64,000 nucleotides of DNA from Actibacterium sp. 188UL27-1 (GTDB lineage: Bacteria > Pseudomonadota > Alphaproteobacteria > Rhodobacterales > Rhodobacteraceae): positions 62,001 to 126,000 of the forward strand of contig NZ_JAFEUL010000003.1 of the NCBI RefSeq assembly GCF_016901225.1. The letters run 5' to 3'. Both the position numbers and the translations under genes were made by a program. Positions 25,727 to 33,186 of this stretch are shown in pieces. The notes under the pieces are model-generated. The model was not told the origin of the DNA. It saw nothing but the letters and a program-made list of their open reading frames with translations, and did no database searches. The stretch's first letter is position 1. Each line of letters starts with the position of its first letter.

Positions 25727-27259
25727 TCAAAGGCTTTCCAGAAAACGGATGAGGGCTGCGCGGTCGTCTGGCGGCATTGCGATCACTGCGTCACGATGGC
25801 TTTGCGCCTCACCTCCGTGCCACAATACAGCCTCCAGAAGCGATCGTGCCCGACCGTCATGCAGAAAATACGTGTGGCCAGAGACCTGTTCGGTCAGGCC
25901 AATTCCCCACAGCGGTGGTGTGCGCCATTCCGTACCGGTTGCCCGCGCCTCGGGCCGATTATCGGCAAGGCCCGGTCCCATGTCATGCAACAGCAGATCG
26001 GTGTAGGGCCAGATCAATTGAAAGCTTTGTTCAGGTTGATCGTGCAGCCGGTGTGTTACAAATGATGGCGTATGGCACGAGGTGCATCCGGTTGTGTGGA
26101 AAACCTCCTTGCCGCGCAAAACAGTTGGATCCGCCAGATCACGGCGCGCGGGCACACCCAGATTGCGGCTGTAGAACGTCACCAGATCAAGGCCTGCGGC
26201 ATCAACTTCGAACCCGCGATCATCCTGATCCCCGTGCGGCGCCTCTCGACACGCACCTTGGTTTGGCATGCATTCCCCCCATGCTGCGGGGAAAAGAGGC
26301 GTCGAAATCCCGATATCACCCGCAAATGCCCCCGCAGATTGCTCCCGAACGGTGGGGGAACCAGCTTTCAGGCCAAACCGGCCCAGCATAGGTTTATCAT
26401 ATTCCGCCGACCACACGATGTTGTGGCGGCCAGAGATGCCATCGCGGTCAGCATCATCGGGGTCCGCCGCAGCAATGATATCAGCCGCCGGTATGGCCTC
26501 CAGCAGGCCAAGGCCGATCATCTGCGGTGCAACGCGCGGGCTGAGCATCGCATCGGGGTGAAGTGGGCCATAACCCAGATCGGTGGCCGCGTAGGTCGGC
26601 TGCCGCAACCGCGCTGTTTCTCCGCCGGATAACAGGATCTCGGTCTCTTCATAGGTGATCCTCAGACGGTACTCCGACGGGTGACCAGCCACACTGAAAT
26701 CCTGAAGCTGCCTGCCATAGTTCGGATCGGGCAGGGTCGCGAGGTAGCCTTTGATCAGAGTATTGGCATCGGCGGCTGTCCCAGGGATCGAGATGCGCAA
26801 AAACATTGAGATGGAGTTGTCATCAAGCCCTTCAGGCGGATGCCCGCGACCGTCCTTGATATGGCAGCGCTGGCAAGAACGGGCGTTGTAAAGCGGGCCC
26901 AGCCCGTCGGATGCGAGGGTCGAGGACGGCGAGGACACCCACAGCTTGCGAAACAGCCCATTGCCGACCTTAAAGGTCAGTTCATCATCAAAGCCTATGT
27001 TTCCAGAAGGCTGGGAAAAGGCATTGGTATCTGACGTCACACGCACTGTCGCCGCCCCTGCGGACAACCCTTCATAGGCTTGTGGCGCGTTGAATGTGGT
27101 CGCCAGGGCGGTAATAGCTGCGATGCGTGCCGCCTCCTGCTCGGTGCGCGGTATGATATTCAGATGTGGCTCGTCCAGCGGATCGGCAGACGCCGTCGTC
27201 GCGACCACCGCTGCCAGGATTGTGAGGCTGCAGCGTTCCATCCGTGTCCTGGGCGTCAT
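25727..27259 (-). CDS. Di-haem oxidoreductase-like protein (COG3488/DUF1111)
   Basis: A 510-residue exported cytochrome-like protein. Two covalent haem sites are visible: CQRCHIKDGRGHPP near residue 130 and CTSCHTPSF near residue 395. GLGLLEAIPAADI and the C-terminal TPPLWGIGLTEQVSGHTYFLHDGRARSLLEAVLWHGGEA are typical of the family. The partner genes are imelysins, and the set may oxidise or process iron species in the periplasm; this is inference from co-occurrence. AGGG lies about 6 nt before the ATG at 27259. Confidence 0.92.
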   Translation of the reverse strand: MTPRTRMERCSLTILAAVVATTASADPLDEPHLNIIPRTEQEAARIAAITALATTFNAPQAYEGLSAGAATVRVTSDTNAFSQPSGNIGFDDELTFKVGNGLFRKLWVSSPSSTLASDGLGPLYNARSCQRCHIKDGRGHPPEGLDDNSISMFLRISIPGTAADANTLIKGYLATLPDPNYGRQLQDFSVAGHPSEYRLRITYEETEILLSGGETARLRQPTYAATDLGYGPLHPDAMLSPRVAPQMIGLGLLEAIPAADIIAAADPDDADRDGISGRHNIVWSAEYDKPMLGRFGLKAGSPTVREQSAGAFAGDIGISTPLFPAAWGECMPNQGACREAPHGDQDDRGFEVDAAGLDLVTFYSRNLGVPARRDLADPTVLRGKEVFHTTGCTSCHTPSFVTHRLHDQPEQSFQLIWPYTDLLLHDMGPGLADNRPEARATGTEWRTPPLWGIGLTEQVSGHTYFLHDGRARSLLEAVLWHGGEAQSHRDAVIAMPPDDRAALIRFLESL

Positions 27260-27339
27260 TTTGACCCTGGTCCTATCTCAACTGATGCTGGCGTGGCGGA
27301 CCCGTCCGGCCCATGGGCTTGGACGGGGCCGGTTGGGGC

Positions 27340-28611
27340 TTACTGGAAGACGGCGCCCGGGTTATCGAGGCTGTCGGACCCTTCGAACGAGATGCTCTCA
27401 ACGCCAAGGGCTGCGACCACACGCTCAATGCTCCGGGTCTGGTCGATCAGGCCGTCCACACCACCCATAATCAGCGCTTCACCAGCCTCGTTGCCACGTT
27501 CCAGCATTTGATCATAGCTGAACCCTGCCTCGGCGGCGGTCTTGATCCGGCCAAGAGCCATCATTGTAGTGGATAGTTTGTCCTGCATCTCGGCATCCAA
27601 CGCGGGATCCGCCGCCACCGTCAGATCAGATAGGGATGGCCCCGAGATCAGCGATCCATCGATCCGGACATAAGCACCAAGATAGACGTTCTGAATGCCC
27701 ATCCCGTCATAGAAGTGACTGTTATGGGTGTTGTCGGAAAAGCAGTCATGCTCTTCTTCGGGATCGTTCAGCATCAGGCCCAACCGCATGCGTTCGCCAG
27801 CCTGTTCGCCGTAAGACAGGGACCCCATGCCGGTGAGGATCGCGGATATCCCGGCATCCTCATCTTTCGCCAGTTCGGTGCGGGCAGCCCCATCTTCGGC
27901 CCACTGTGCCGCCATCCATTCCAGATCGGTGACCAACAGATCTGTCGCCGCCTTCAAATATTCCGCGCGGCGGTCGCAATTGCCGCCTGTGCAGGCATCC
28001 GCTGCGGCATAATCCGTCCATGGGCGGTTTCCGGCACCCGGTCCGTGGCCGTTCAAATCCTGACCCCACAGCAGAAACTCGATGGCGTGGTAACCGGTGG
28101 CAACGTTTGCTTCGATCCCGTCGGCCTCCTGCAGGGTGTCCTCCAACAGTGCCGGGGTGATCTGGCTTGCATCAACCTTGGCCCCCGACAGGGTGAAAGC
28201 GGAGTTGGCAACCACATTCAGCACCGCCAGATCGTTTTCATCGGAAGGGCCGCCATAGGACGCGTCCACATAGTCGATCAGGCCCTCGTCCAGTGGCCAT
28301 GCATTCACCTTACCCTCCCAATCATCAACGATCGGGTTGCCAAAGCGATAAACCTCTGTCTGTTGATAGGGCACACGGGCGGCGAGCCATGCCTCTTTTG
28401 CCGCTTGCAAGGCCTCTGCCGATGGTTCCGCTATCAGTGCATCCACAGCAGATTGCAGCCGCTGCGCTGTGATCAGGCTATCGGTGTATTTGGCGGCAGC
28501 GATGTTGGCGTAAGTATCGAGCACGGCCGCTTTATCGGTCTCCGCTTGCGCAGATGCCACCGACCCCATCCCAAGCGCAATGGCGCTGATGGCAAGAGTG
28601 AATTGTTTCAT
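27340..28611 (-). CDS. Imelysin-family periplasmic protein (IrpA/EfeO-like)
   Basis: A 423-residue protein with a signal peptide (MKQFTLAISAIALGMGSVASAQA) and an intact imelysin motif GYHAIEFLLWGQDLNG. It also shows WLAARVPYQQTEVYRFGNPIVDDWEGKVNAWPLDE and DCFSDNTHNSHFYDGMGIQNVYLG, both characteristic of IrpA-like imelysins. The start at 28611 begins the signal peptide; AGGGA lies about 11 nt upstream, and earlier in-frame ATGs (28620, 28647) are too close to it or unsupported. First gene of the imelysin, oxidoreductase, imelysin, DUF1513 operon. Confidence 0.92.
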   Translation of the reverse strand: MKQFTLAISAIALGMGSVASAQAETDKAAVLDTYANIAAAKYTDSLITAQRLQSAVDALIAEPSAEALQAAKEAWLAARVPYQQTEVYRFGNPIVDDWEGKVNAWPLDEGLIDYVDASYGGPSDENDLAVLNVVANSAFTLSGAKVDASQITPALLEDTLQEADGIEANVATGYHAIEFLLWGQDLNGHGPGAGNRPWTDYAAADACTGGNCDRRAEYLKAATDLLVTDLEWMAAQWAEDGAARTELAKDEDAGISAILTGMGSLSYGEQAGERMRLGLMLNDPEEEHDCFSDNTHNSHFYDGMGIQNVYLGAYVRIDGSLISGPSLSDLTVAADPALDAEMQDKLSTTMMALGRIKTAAEAGFSYDQMLERGNEAGEALIMGGVDGLIDQTRSIERVVAALGVESISFEGSDSLDNPGAVFQ

Positions 28612-28713
28612 AATGATCATTGTCCCTTTTTCCGACGAGGCACGCATGCCTCGTGGTGACCCCCAAGCGTTGGCTGAGCCGGACAGATCGGTTGGCTACG
28701 CGTCCATAAGGTT

Positions 28714-28726
28714 GAGTAGTTTACTC
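28714..28726. promoter_or_regulatory. Palindrome GAGTA-N3-TACTC upstream of the imelysin operon
   Basis: A perfect 5-bp inverted repeat with a 3-nt spacer lies about 100 nt upstream of the imelysin start in an AT-richer stretch. Its place fits an operator of an iron-responsive regulator, but it does not match a Fur, Irr or RirA consensus that I can name. Confidence 0.3.
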
Positions 28727-28774
28727 GGGAAATGCAACGATATAATTGACTGAAAAAGTCGGCTACTTGACGCA

Positions 28775-28814
28775 TGCCCGATCGGGGACGCGTCTTTCAC
28801 TCTCATATCGGGCA
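28775..28814 (-). terminator. Possible hairpin after the monooxygenase gene
   Basis: TGCCCGAT (28775-28782) and ATCGGGCA (28807-28814) form a perfect 8-bp stem with a 24-nt loop, 22 nt beyond the stop of the ABM-domain gene on the minus strand. The long loop and missing U-tract make terminator function uncertain. Confidence 0.3.
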
Positions 28815-28836
28815 GGCACAACCCGCAAGCGGCGCA

Positions 28837-29148
28837 TCAGGCGATATGCTGGATTGTCGAAAAGCCTTCGAATGTGGGGGCGCCCTCATGCAACTTCATG
28901 GTTGATCCCGCATCCTTGTGGGCCGCGCGAAATGCATCGCTGCGGGTCCAGGCGCGAAATGCCTCTTCCGAGGCCCATACCGTGTGGGAGGCATAGAGAA
29001 TCTTGCCCTCATCCTCCGGCCCTTTCAGCATGTGAAACTCGACAAAACCGTCCATGTCCTTCAGGTGGCTGTCCCGGCCCAGCCACAATGCCTCAAAAGC
29101 TTTGGCATTCTGGGTGGTCACGGTGAAGCGGTTCATCGCGATATACAT
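28837..29148 (-). CDS. Antibiotic-biosynthesis-monooxygenase (ABM) domain protein, possible haem-degrading enzyme
   Basis: A 103-residue dimeric-ferredoxin-fold protein: MYIAMNRFTVTTQNAKAFEALW at the start, then MDGFVEFHMLKGPEDEGKILYASHTVWASEEAFRAW, the pattern of IsdG/HmoB-like monooxygenases. Its position directly after hmuV, in a haem uptake operon, suggests it opens the haem ring in the cytoplasm to free iron. The family also includes unrelated monooxygenases. The ATG at 29148 has GGAG about 7 nt upstream. Confidence 0.82.
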   Translation of the reverse strand: MYIAMNRFTVTTQNAKAFEALWLGRDSHLKDMDGFVEFHMLKGPEDEGKILYASHTVWASEEAFRAWTRSDAFRAAHKDAGSTMKLHEGAPTFEGFSTIQHIA

Positions 29149-29190
29149 AGGGGATCTCCGGCTGTTCGGTATGGGGCGAGGCTGCAAACG

Positions 29191-29994
29191 TCATGACACG
29201 AGCTTGCGGTGGACGGCAATCGTTGCGGCATGCGGCAGGATATAGGTTTTGCCTGGGGCAGGCGGTGTGTTGACCCGAATATCACATCCATAGGCCCGCG
29301 ACAGCCACGTATCGGTCAGAACGTCGGACACGGTACCATCTGCCAGCACCCTGCCGTTTGATAGGATCGCCACCCGATCCGCGTAAAGCGCAGTCAGGTT
29401 GAGGTCATGCATGATCGCCACGACGCCACCGCCGGATTGTGCATACCGCTGAGCGATGTCCATCACGCCCAACTGGTGCCCGATATCCAGACTGGCGACC
29501 GGTTCATCCAGCAGCAGCCATCGTGGGGTGCCGTCCATTACCGGATCCCAGACCTGTGCCAGAACGCGAGCCAGCTGCACGCGCTGTTGTTCGCCGCCCG
29601 AAAGCTCTTGATAGACCCGATTGACATAGCTGCCCAGGCCGACCCGGTGCAGGGCGTGAAGCGCCACGTCATCCCGGCCACCCGATACACCGCTGTGCAG
29701 GCCAATGCGCACGACCTCGATCACTGTGAAGGGGAAGGCCAGAACGGTCGCCTGTGGAAGGACGGCGCGGATCGTCGCCAGCTCCCATGGTGGGTGATCG
29801 GGCAACGCGCGGTCATTAATTGTGATCTGGCCAGTGTATGCCACATCACCGGTCAAGGCACGCAGCAAGGTCGTCTTGCCCGAGCCATTTGGCCCGACAA
29901 TGGCCGTCAGTTCCCCGGCCTTGGCAGAAAACGTGACATCTGACAGGATTGAACGATGGCCCAGATGCACCGAGATATTGTGTGCCATCAGCAT
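29191..29994 (-). CDS. hmuV: Haem ABC transporter ATP-binding protein
   Basis: A 267-residue ABC ATPase. Walker A is GPNGSGKTTL, the signature motif LSGGEQQRVQLAR, Walker B WLLLDEPVASLD and the switch His in AIMHDLNLTALYADR, matching the FecE/HmuV subfamily. It powers haem import through HmuU. The start immediately follows the hmuU stop (TAAATG). Order hmuS-hmuT-hmuU-hmuV is standard. Confidence 0.95.
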   Translation of the reverse strand: MLMAHNISVHLGHRSILSDVTFSAKAGELTAIVGPNGSGKTTLLRALTGDVAYTGQITINDRALPDHPPWELATIRAVLPQATVLAFPFTVIEVVRIGLHSGVSGGRDDVALHALHRVGLGSYVNRVYQELSGGEQQRVQLARVLAQVWDPVMDGTPRWLLLDEPVASLDIGHQLGVMDIAQRYAQSGGGVVAIMHDLNLTALYADRVAILSNGRVLADGTVSDVLTDTWLSRAYGCDIRVNTPPAPGKTYILPHAATIAVHRKLVS

Positions 29995-31065
29995 TTACAG
30001 ATCCACCAACCCGCGCCGACGCAACAGGATCCACAAAAAAACAGGCGCACCCAAAACCGCTGTCACGATCCCGATGGGCAACTCCGCCGGCGCGATGATC
30101 ACCCGGCTGATCACATCGGCTAACAGCAGAAGGCTTGCCCCCAACAACGCGGCATTGATCAAAAGCATGCGGTGGTCGGGCCCCGTGGCCAGGCGCAACA
30201 GGTGCGGCACGACGATCCCGATGAACCCGATCCCGCCAGAGACGGCAACGGCGGATCCCACGGCAGCGGCAACCGTGAGAATGGCAAGGTTCTTCATCCG
30301 CTGTACGGGGATGCCGATGTGACGGGCCGTTGCCTCCCCCAGGGCCAAACCGTTGAGCCCACCCGCCAGGGTCAGGGCGACCGCGATGGCGACAACGATG
30401 ATCGGGGCAGCAACCGTGACCTTGTCCCAAGTCGCACCCGCAAGGGATCCCAGGCCCCAGAATGTCAGGTCCCGCAATTGGCGGTCATCGGCGATGTAAA
30501 CGAGGATGCCCGACAGGGCCCCGGCCAAGGCAGCCAAGGCGATCCCGGCCAACAGCATGGTGGCGACCGACGTGCGGCCATTCCGGGTGGCCACGCGGTA
30601 TAACACGATCGTGGTGGCCCAACCGCCCAGAAAGGCAGCAACAGGCACAAGCTGGTTGCCCACGGCTTGTGCGATCCACATTGGCAGTGCCGCGCCCAGA
30701 ACGATGGCTGTGATCGCCCCCAATCCGGCCCCGGCGCTCACCCCGATCAAACCTGGATCGGCGAGCGGGTTGCGAAAGAGCCCTTGCAAGACAGCCCCCG
30801 AAACCGCTAAAGCCGCGCCGACGCAGATACCCATCACCAGCCGGGGCGCGCGGATTTCCCACAGAACCACCGATGCGGTTTGCGTCGCTCTGCGTCCCGC
30901 TGCGATATCCCCCAAGGCGCGCCAGAGGGACGTGCCGGAGGCGCCGATGGCCAAGCTGCTGACGCTGACCACGATCAACAGGACCGCTAGGCCAACAGCC
31001 ACGACCCGGGCCCGCTGGCTGCGGTCAATGATCTGGACAGCCCGGGTGTCGGCCAGGACGCTCAT
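29995..31065 (-). CDS. hmuU: Haem ABC transporter permease
   Basis: A 356-residue FecCD-family permease with about nine or ten membrane helices. Family motifs are present: SLWRALGDI, the conserved EIRAPRLVMGICVGAALAVSGAVLQGLFRNPLADPGLIGVSAGAGLGAI stretch, and GGIGFIGIVVPHLLRLATGPDHR that contacts the ATPase. It forms the inner-membrane channel for haem. Its ATG abuts the hmuT stop without a gap. Confidence 0.95.
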   Translation of the reverse strand: MSVLADTRAVQIIDRSQRARVVAVGLAVLLIVVSVSSLAIGASGTSLWRALGDIAAGRRATQTASVVLWEIRAPRLVMGICVGAALAVSGAVLQGLFRNPLADPGLIGVSAGAGLGAITAIVLGAALPMWIAQAVGNQLVPVAAFLGGWATTIVLYRVATRNGRTSVATMLLAGIALAALAGALSGILVYIADDRQLRDLTFWGLGSLAGATWDKVTVAAPIIVVAIAVALTLAGGLNGLALGEATARHIGIPVQRMKNLAILTVAAAVGSAVAVSGGIGFIGIVVPHLLRLATGPDHRMLLINAALLGASLLLLADVISRVIIAPAELPIGIVTAVLGAPVFLWILLRRRGLVDL

Positions 31066-31941
31066 CTAGTCGTGCTCGTAAAGCGCTGTGTTCAGATCTG
31101 TCACTGCGTCGGCTGTACGCGGACCAAAGCCAAGCAGATACAGGCCGTTCATGCGCACGACAGAGCCTGTCGCGGCGGCCGGGGTTGTGGCGATGGCAGG
31201 CATGGCGAACAGATCCGCGTCGCCGGTGCTGTGATCGCCGCGGCGGTCCATCATGAGAATGACATCCGGTGCGGCCAGGCTGATCGCTTCATCTGTCATC
31301 GGCTTGTAGCCCTCGAATGCCGAGACGGCGTTGATCCCACCGGCCATACGGATGATGCCGTCCGCTGCCGTATCGGTGCCCGAGGCGAGAATGCGCCCAC
31401 CCTGGGTGCTGAGGATGAACAGCACGCGCTTGCGTTCAGCCATCGCACTGCGTTCGACCGCTGTATTTAACGCGCTGGCGACCTCGTCGGCCAGCTTCTG
31501 GGCCTCGGGCTCCACATCCAAGGCTTGGCCGACCGCGAGGATTTTATCGACCACGCCGGATGCGCTGTAATCATCCTTGATGGTGATGAACGGGATCGAG
31601 GCGGCCTCCAGCAATTCGATCGTCTCAGGCGGTCCCGCCCCCTCTTCGGACAGGATCAGTTTGGGTGCGACGGATAAGACGCCTTCGGGCGAAAGGGCGC
31701 GCATATAGCCCACATCGGGCAACTGGCTGGCATCCGGGGGATAGGTGGAGGTGGTGTCGCGGGCGATCAGTCGGTGTTGCTGATCCAAGGCATAAACGAT
31801 CTCTGTCACAGAGCCACCGATGGACAGGACATCCGCTTCGTCTTCGGTGGTGTCTGTCGCAGCCCAAAGTGCGGCACTCCACAACGCGGTCAGCAGGGCG
31901 AGCAGGATCAGGCTATAGGAGTTGTCACGGCACCGGGTCAC
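31066..31941 (-). CDS. hmuT: Periplasmic haem-binding protein
   Basis: A 291-residue exported class III solute-binding protein: hydrophobic leader LILLALLTALWSAALWAA, then VLSIGGSVTEIVYALDQQHRLIARDTTSTYPPDASQLPDVGYMRALSPEGVLSV, the HmuT/ChuT pattern. It carries haem from the outer-membrane receptor to HmuUV. The start is GTG (31939-31941), overlapping the hmuS stop as GTGA. It lies between hmuS and hmuU in one operon. Confidence 0.93.
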   Translation of the reverse strand: MTRCRDNSYSLILLALLTALWSAALWAATDTTEDEADVLSIGGSVTEIVYALDQQHRLIARDTTSTYPPDASQLPDVGYMRALSPEGVLSVAPKLILSEEGAGPPETIELLEAASIPFITIKDDYSASGVVDKILAVGQALDVEPEAQKLADEVASALNTAVERSAMAERKRVLFILSTQGGRILASGTDTAADGIIRMAGGINAVSAFEGYKPMTDEAISLAAPDVILMMDRRGDHSTGDADLFAMPAIATTPAAATGSVVRMNGLYLLGFGPRTADAVTDLNTALYEHD

Positions 31942-32984
31942 GCGGCTGGCTCCTGTTGCAAGCTGTCCAGTCCGGCGACGATATCAGACCATGCCGCACG
32001 GCTGTCGCGGCCCTCTTTGCTGATCCCGAAAACCTGGAAAATCAGCATACCCTGCGCATCGAAAGCCTCAACCGACAGAGCCGGTCCGCGCTGGGTGGGT
32101 TTTTCGACGGCCCAAACCTCTGCCACATGATCCTGTCGCAAGTGCAGGCTGAACTGGGCATCCATCACGTTTTGCCACGGCCCCATCGGTTTCAAGGTTT
32201 TGATCGGGCCGGTATGGATCTGGATGCAGCCCTTGTTTCCGACAAAGATCATCACCTCGGTCTCGCGCTCCGCCAGCGCCTCCAGCATCTTGGTGATCGA
32301 TGCCGGGCGCACCGGCGTCACAAAGGGCGCACCGGCGATGCGATAGGCCCCCAGCCGGTTCATTTTCAGCTTTGAGGTCAGACGTAGAAATTGATGGGTA
32401 TCGGTCAGGCGTCCCCATTCCTTGCGCAAGATATCCACTTTGGCCGGATCGGATTTCGCGGCTTCAACAGGTTTACGCGGCACGACATCGATCTGTTGGC
32501 TTTGGTCATTGATCGCGAGGGTCGATTTCAGCCGATCCCAGCTGCCCAAATCAGAGTGGTCACGCAGAAAGATTTTGTGAACTGCATCGCCCGCCGCGTC
32601 GAAGATCTGGATGCTCCGGCGCAGACCGGTCTGCGCCTCCTTTTCGACCATGAAGGCATGAACCCAATGGCTGGGAAAGATCCTTAGGTCGATCTGGTCG
32701 GTCAGGACCATCGCGGCATGTGCGCCGGGATGATAATTGTCATACGTCCCGATCTTTTCGTGAACGCAAGCGGCGTTGCGGGTCAGCGCCATGACCTCCC
32801 CCAGATCATGGGCGGCTTCCATCAGGTCATCGGGGTGAGATACGACGCGCTTCGTGCCCTGGCCCACAAAGGCTGCGACCAGTTGCGCTTCCGTCAGACC
32901 GTGTTGTTCGGCCAGGTCACGGTCCCGCATCTTGGGGTTTTTCATGCAAAGCTCGCGGATTTCGCCGGGTGTCAAATCAGCCAT
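31938..32984 (-). CDS. hmuS: Haemin-degrading/haem-trafficking factor HmuS
   Basis: A 348-residue cytoplasmic protein with the two tandem HemS/ChuX domains of the family: LGEVMALTRNAACVHEKIGTYDNYHPGAHAAMVL in the first and MIFVGNKGCIQIHTGPIKTLKPMGPWQNVMD in the second. Members bind incoming haem and pass it on or degrade it. First gene of the minus-strand haem operon. The 202-nt region 32985-33186 separates it from divergent hmuR and should carry both promoters. Confidence 0.95.
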   Translation of the reverse strand: MADLTPGEIRELCMKNPKMRDRDLAEQHGLTEAQLVAAFVGQGTKRVVSHPDDLMEAAHDLGEVMALTRNAACVHEKIGTYDNYHPGAHAAMVLTDQIDLRIFPSHWVHAFMVEKEAQTGLRRSIQIFDAAGDAVHKIFLRDHSDLGSWDRLKSTLAINDQSQQIDVVPRKPVEAAKSDPAKVDILRKEWGRLTDTHQFLRLTSKLKMNRLGAYRIAGAPFVTPVRPASITKMLEALAERETEVMIFVGNKGCIQIHTGPIKTLKPMGPWQNVMDAQFSLHLRQDHVAEVWAVEKPTQRGPALSVEAFDAQGMLIFQVFGISKEGRDSRAAWSDIVAGLDSLQQEPAA

Positions 32985-33061
32985 TGTCGAACCCTGTATT
33001 TTGAGAAGTCATCTGGCTTGCGCCGTCCTGCGGCGTGGCTGATCCGATGGTATTTGTATTG

Positions 33062-33089
33062 TTGACACTTTTACTTGGGTTAATTTATG
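33062..33089 (+). promoter_or_regulatory. Candidate promoter of hmuR
   Basis: TTGACA at 33062-33067 is followed 16 nt later by TTTATG (33084-33089) in an AT-rich stretch, about 100 nt before the hmuR start. It is the best sigma-70-like match in the hmuS/hmuR gap. No clear Fur- or Irr-type palindrome was found beside it. Confidence 0.35.
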
Positions 33090-33186
33090 GACGCAAGAGG
33101 CGCTTTGTCGCCATGGGGAAAACCAGACATCGGAACGCCAGCTTTTTCGCAAGCACCGGTCACTTGATCTGTTTGCGAGGGATGAC

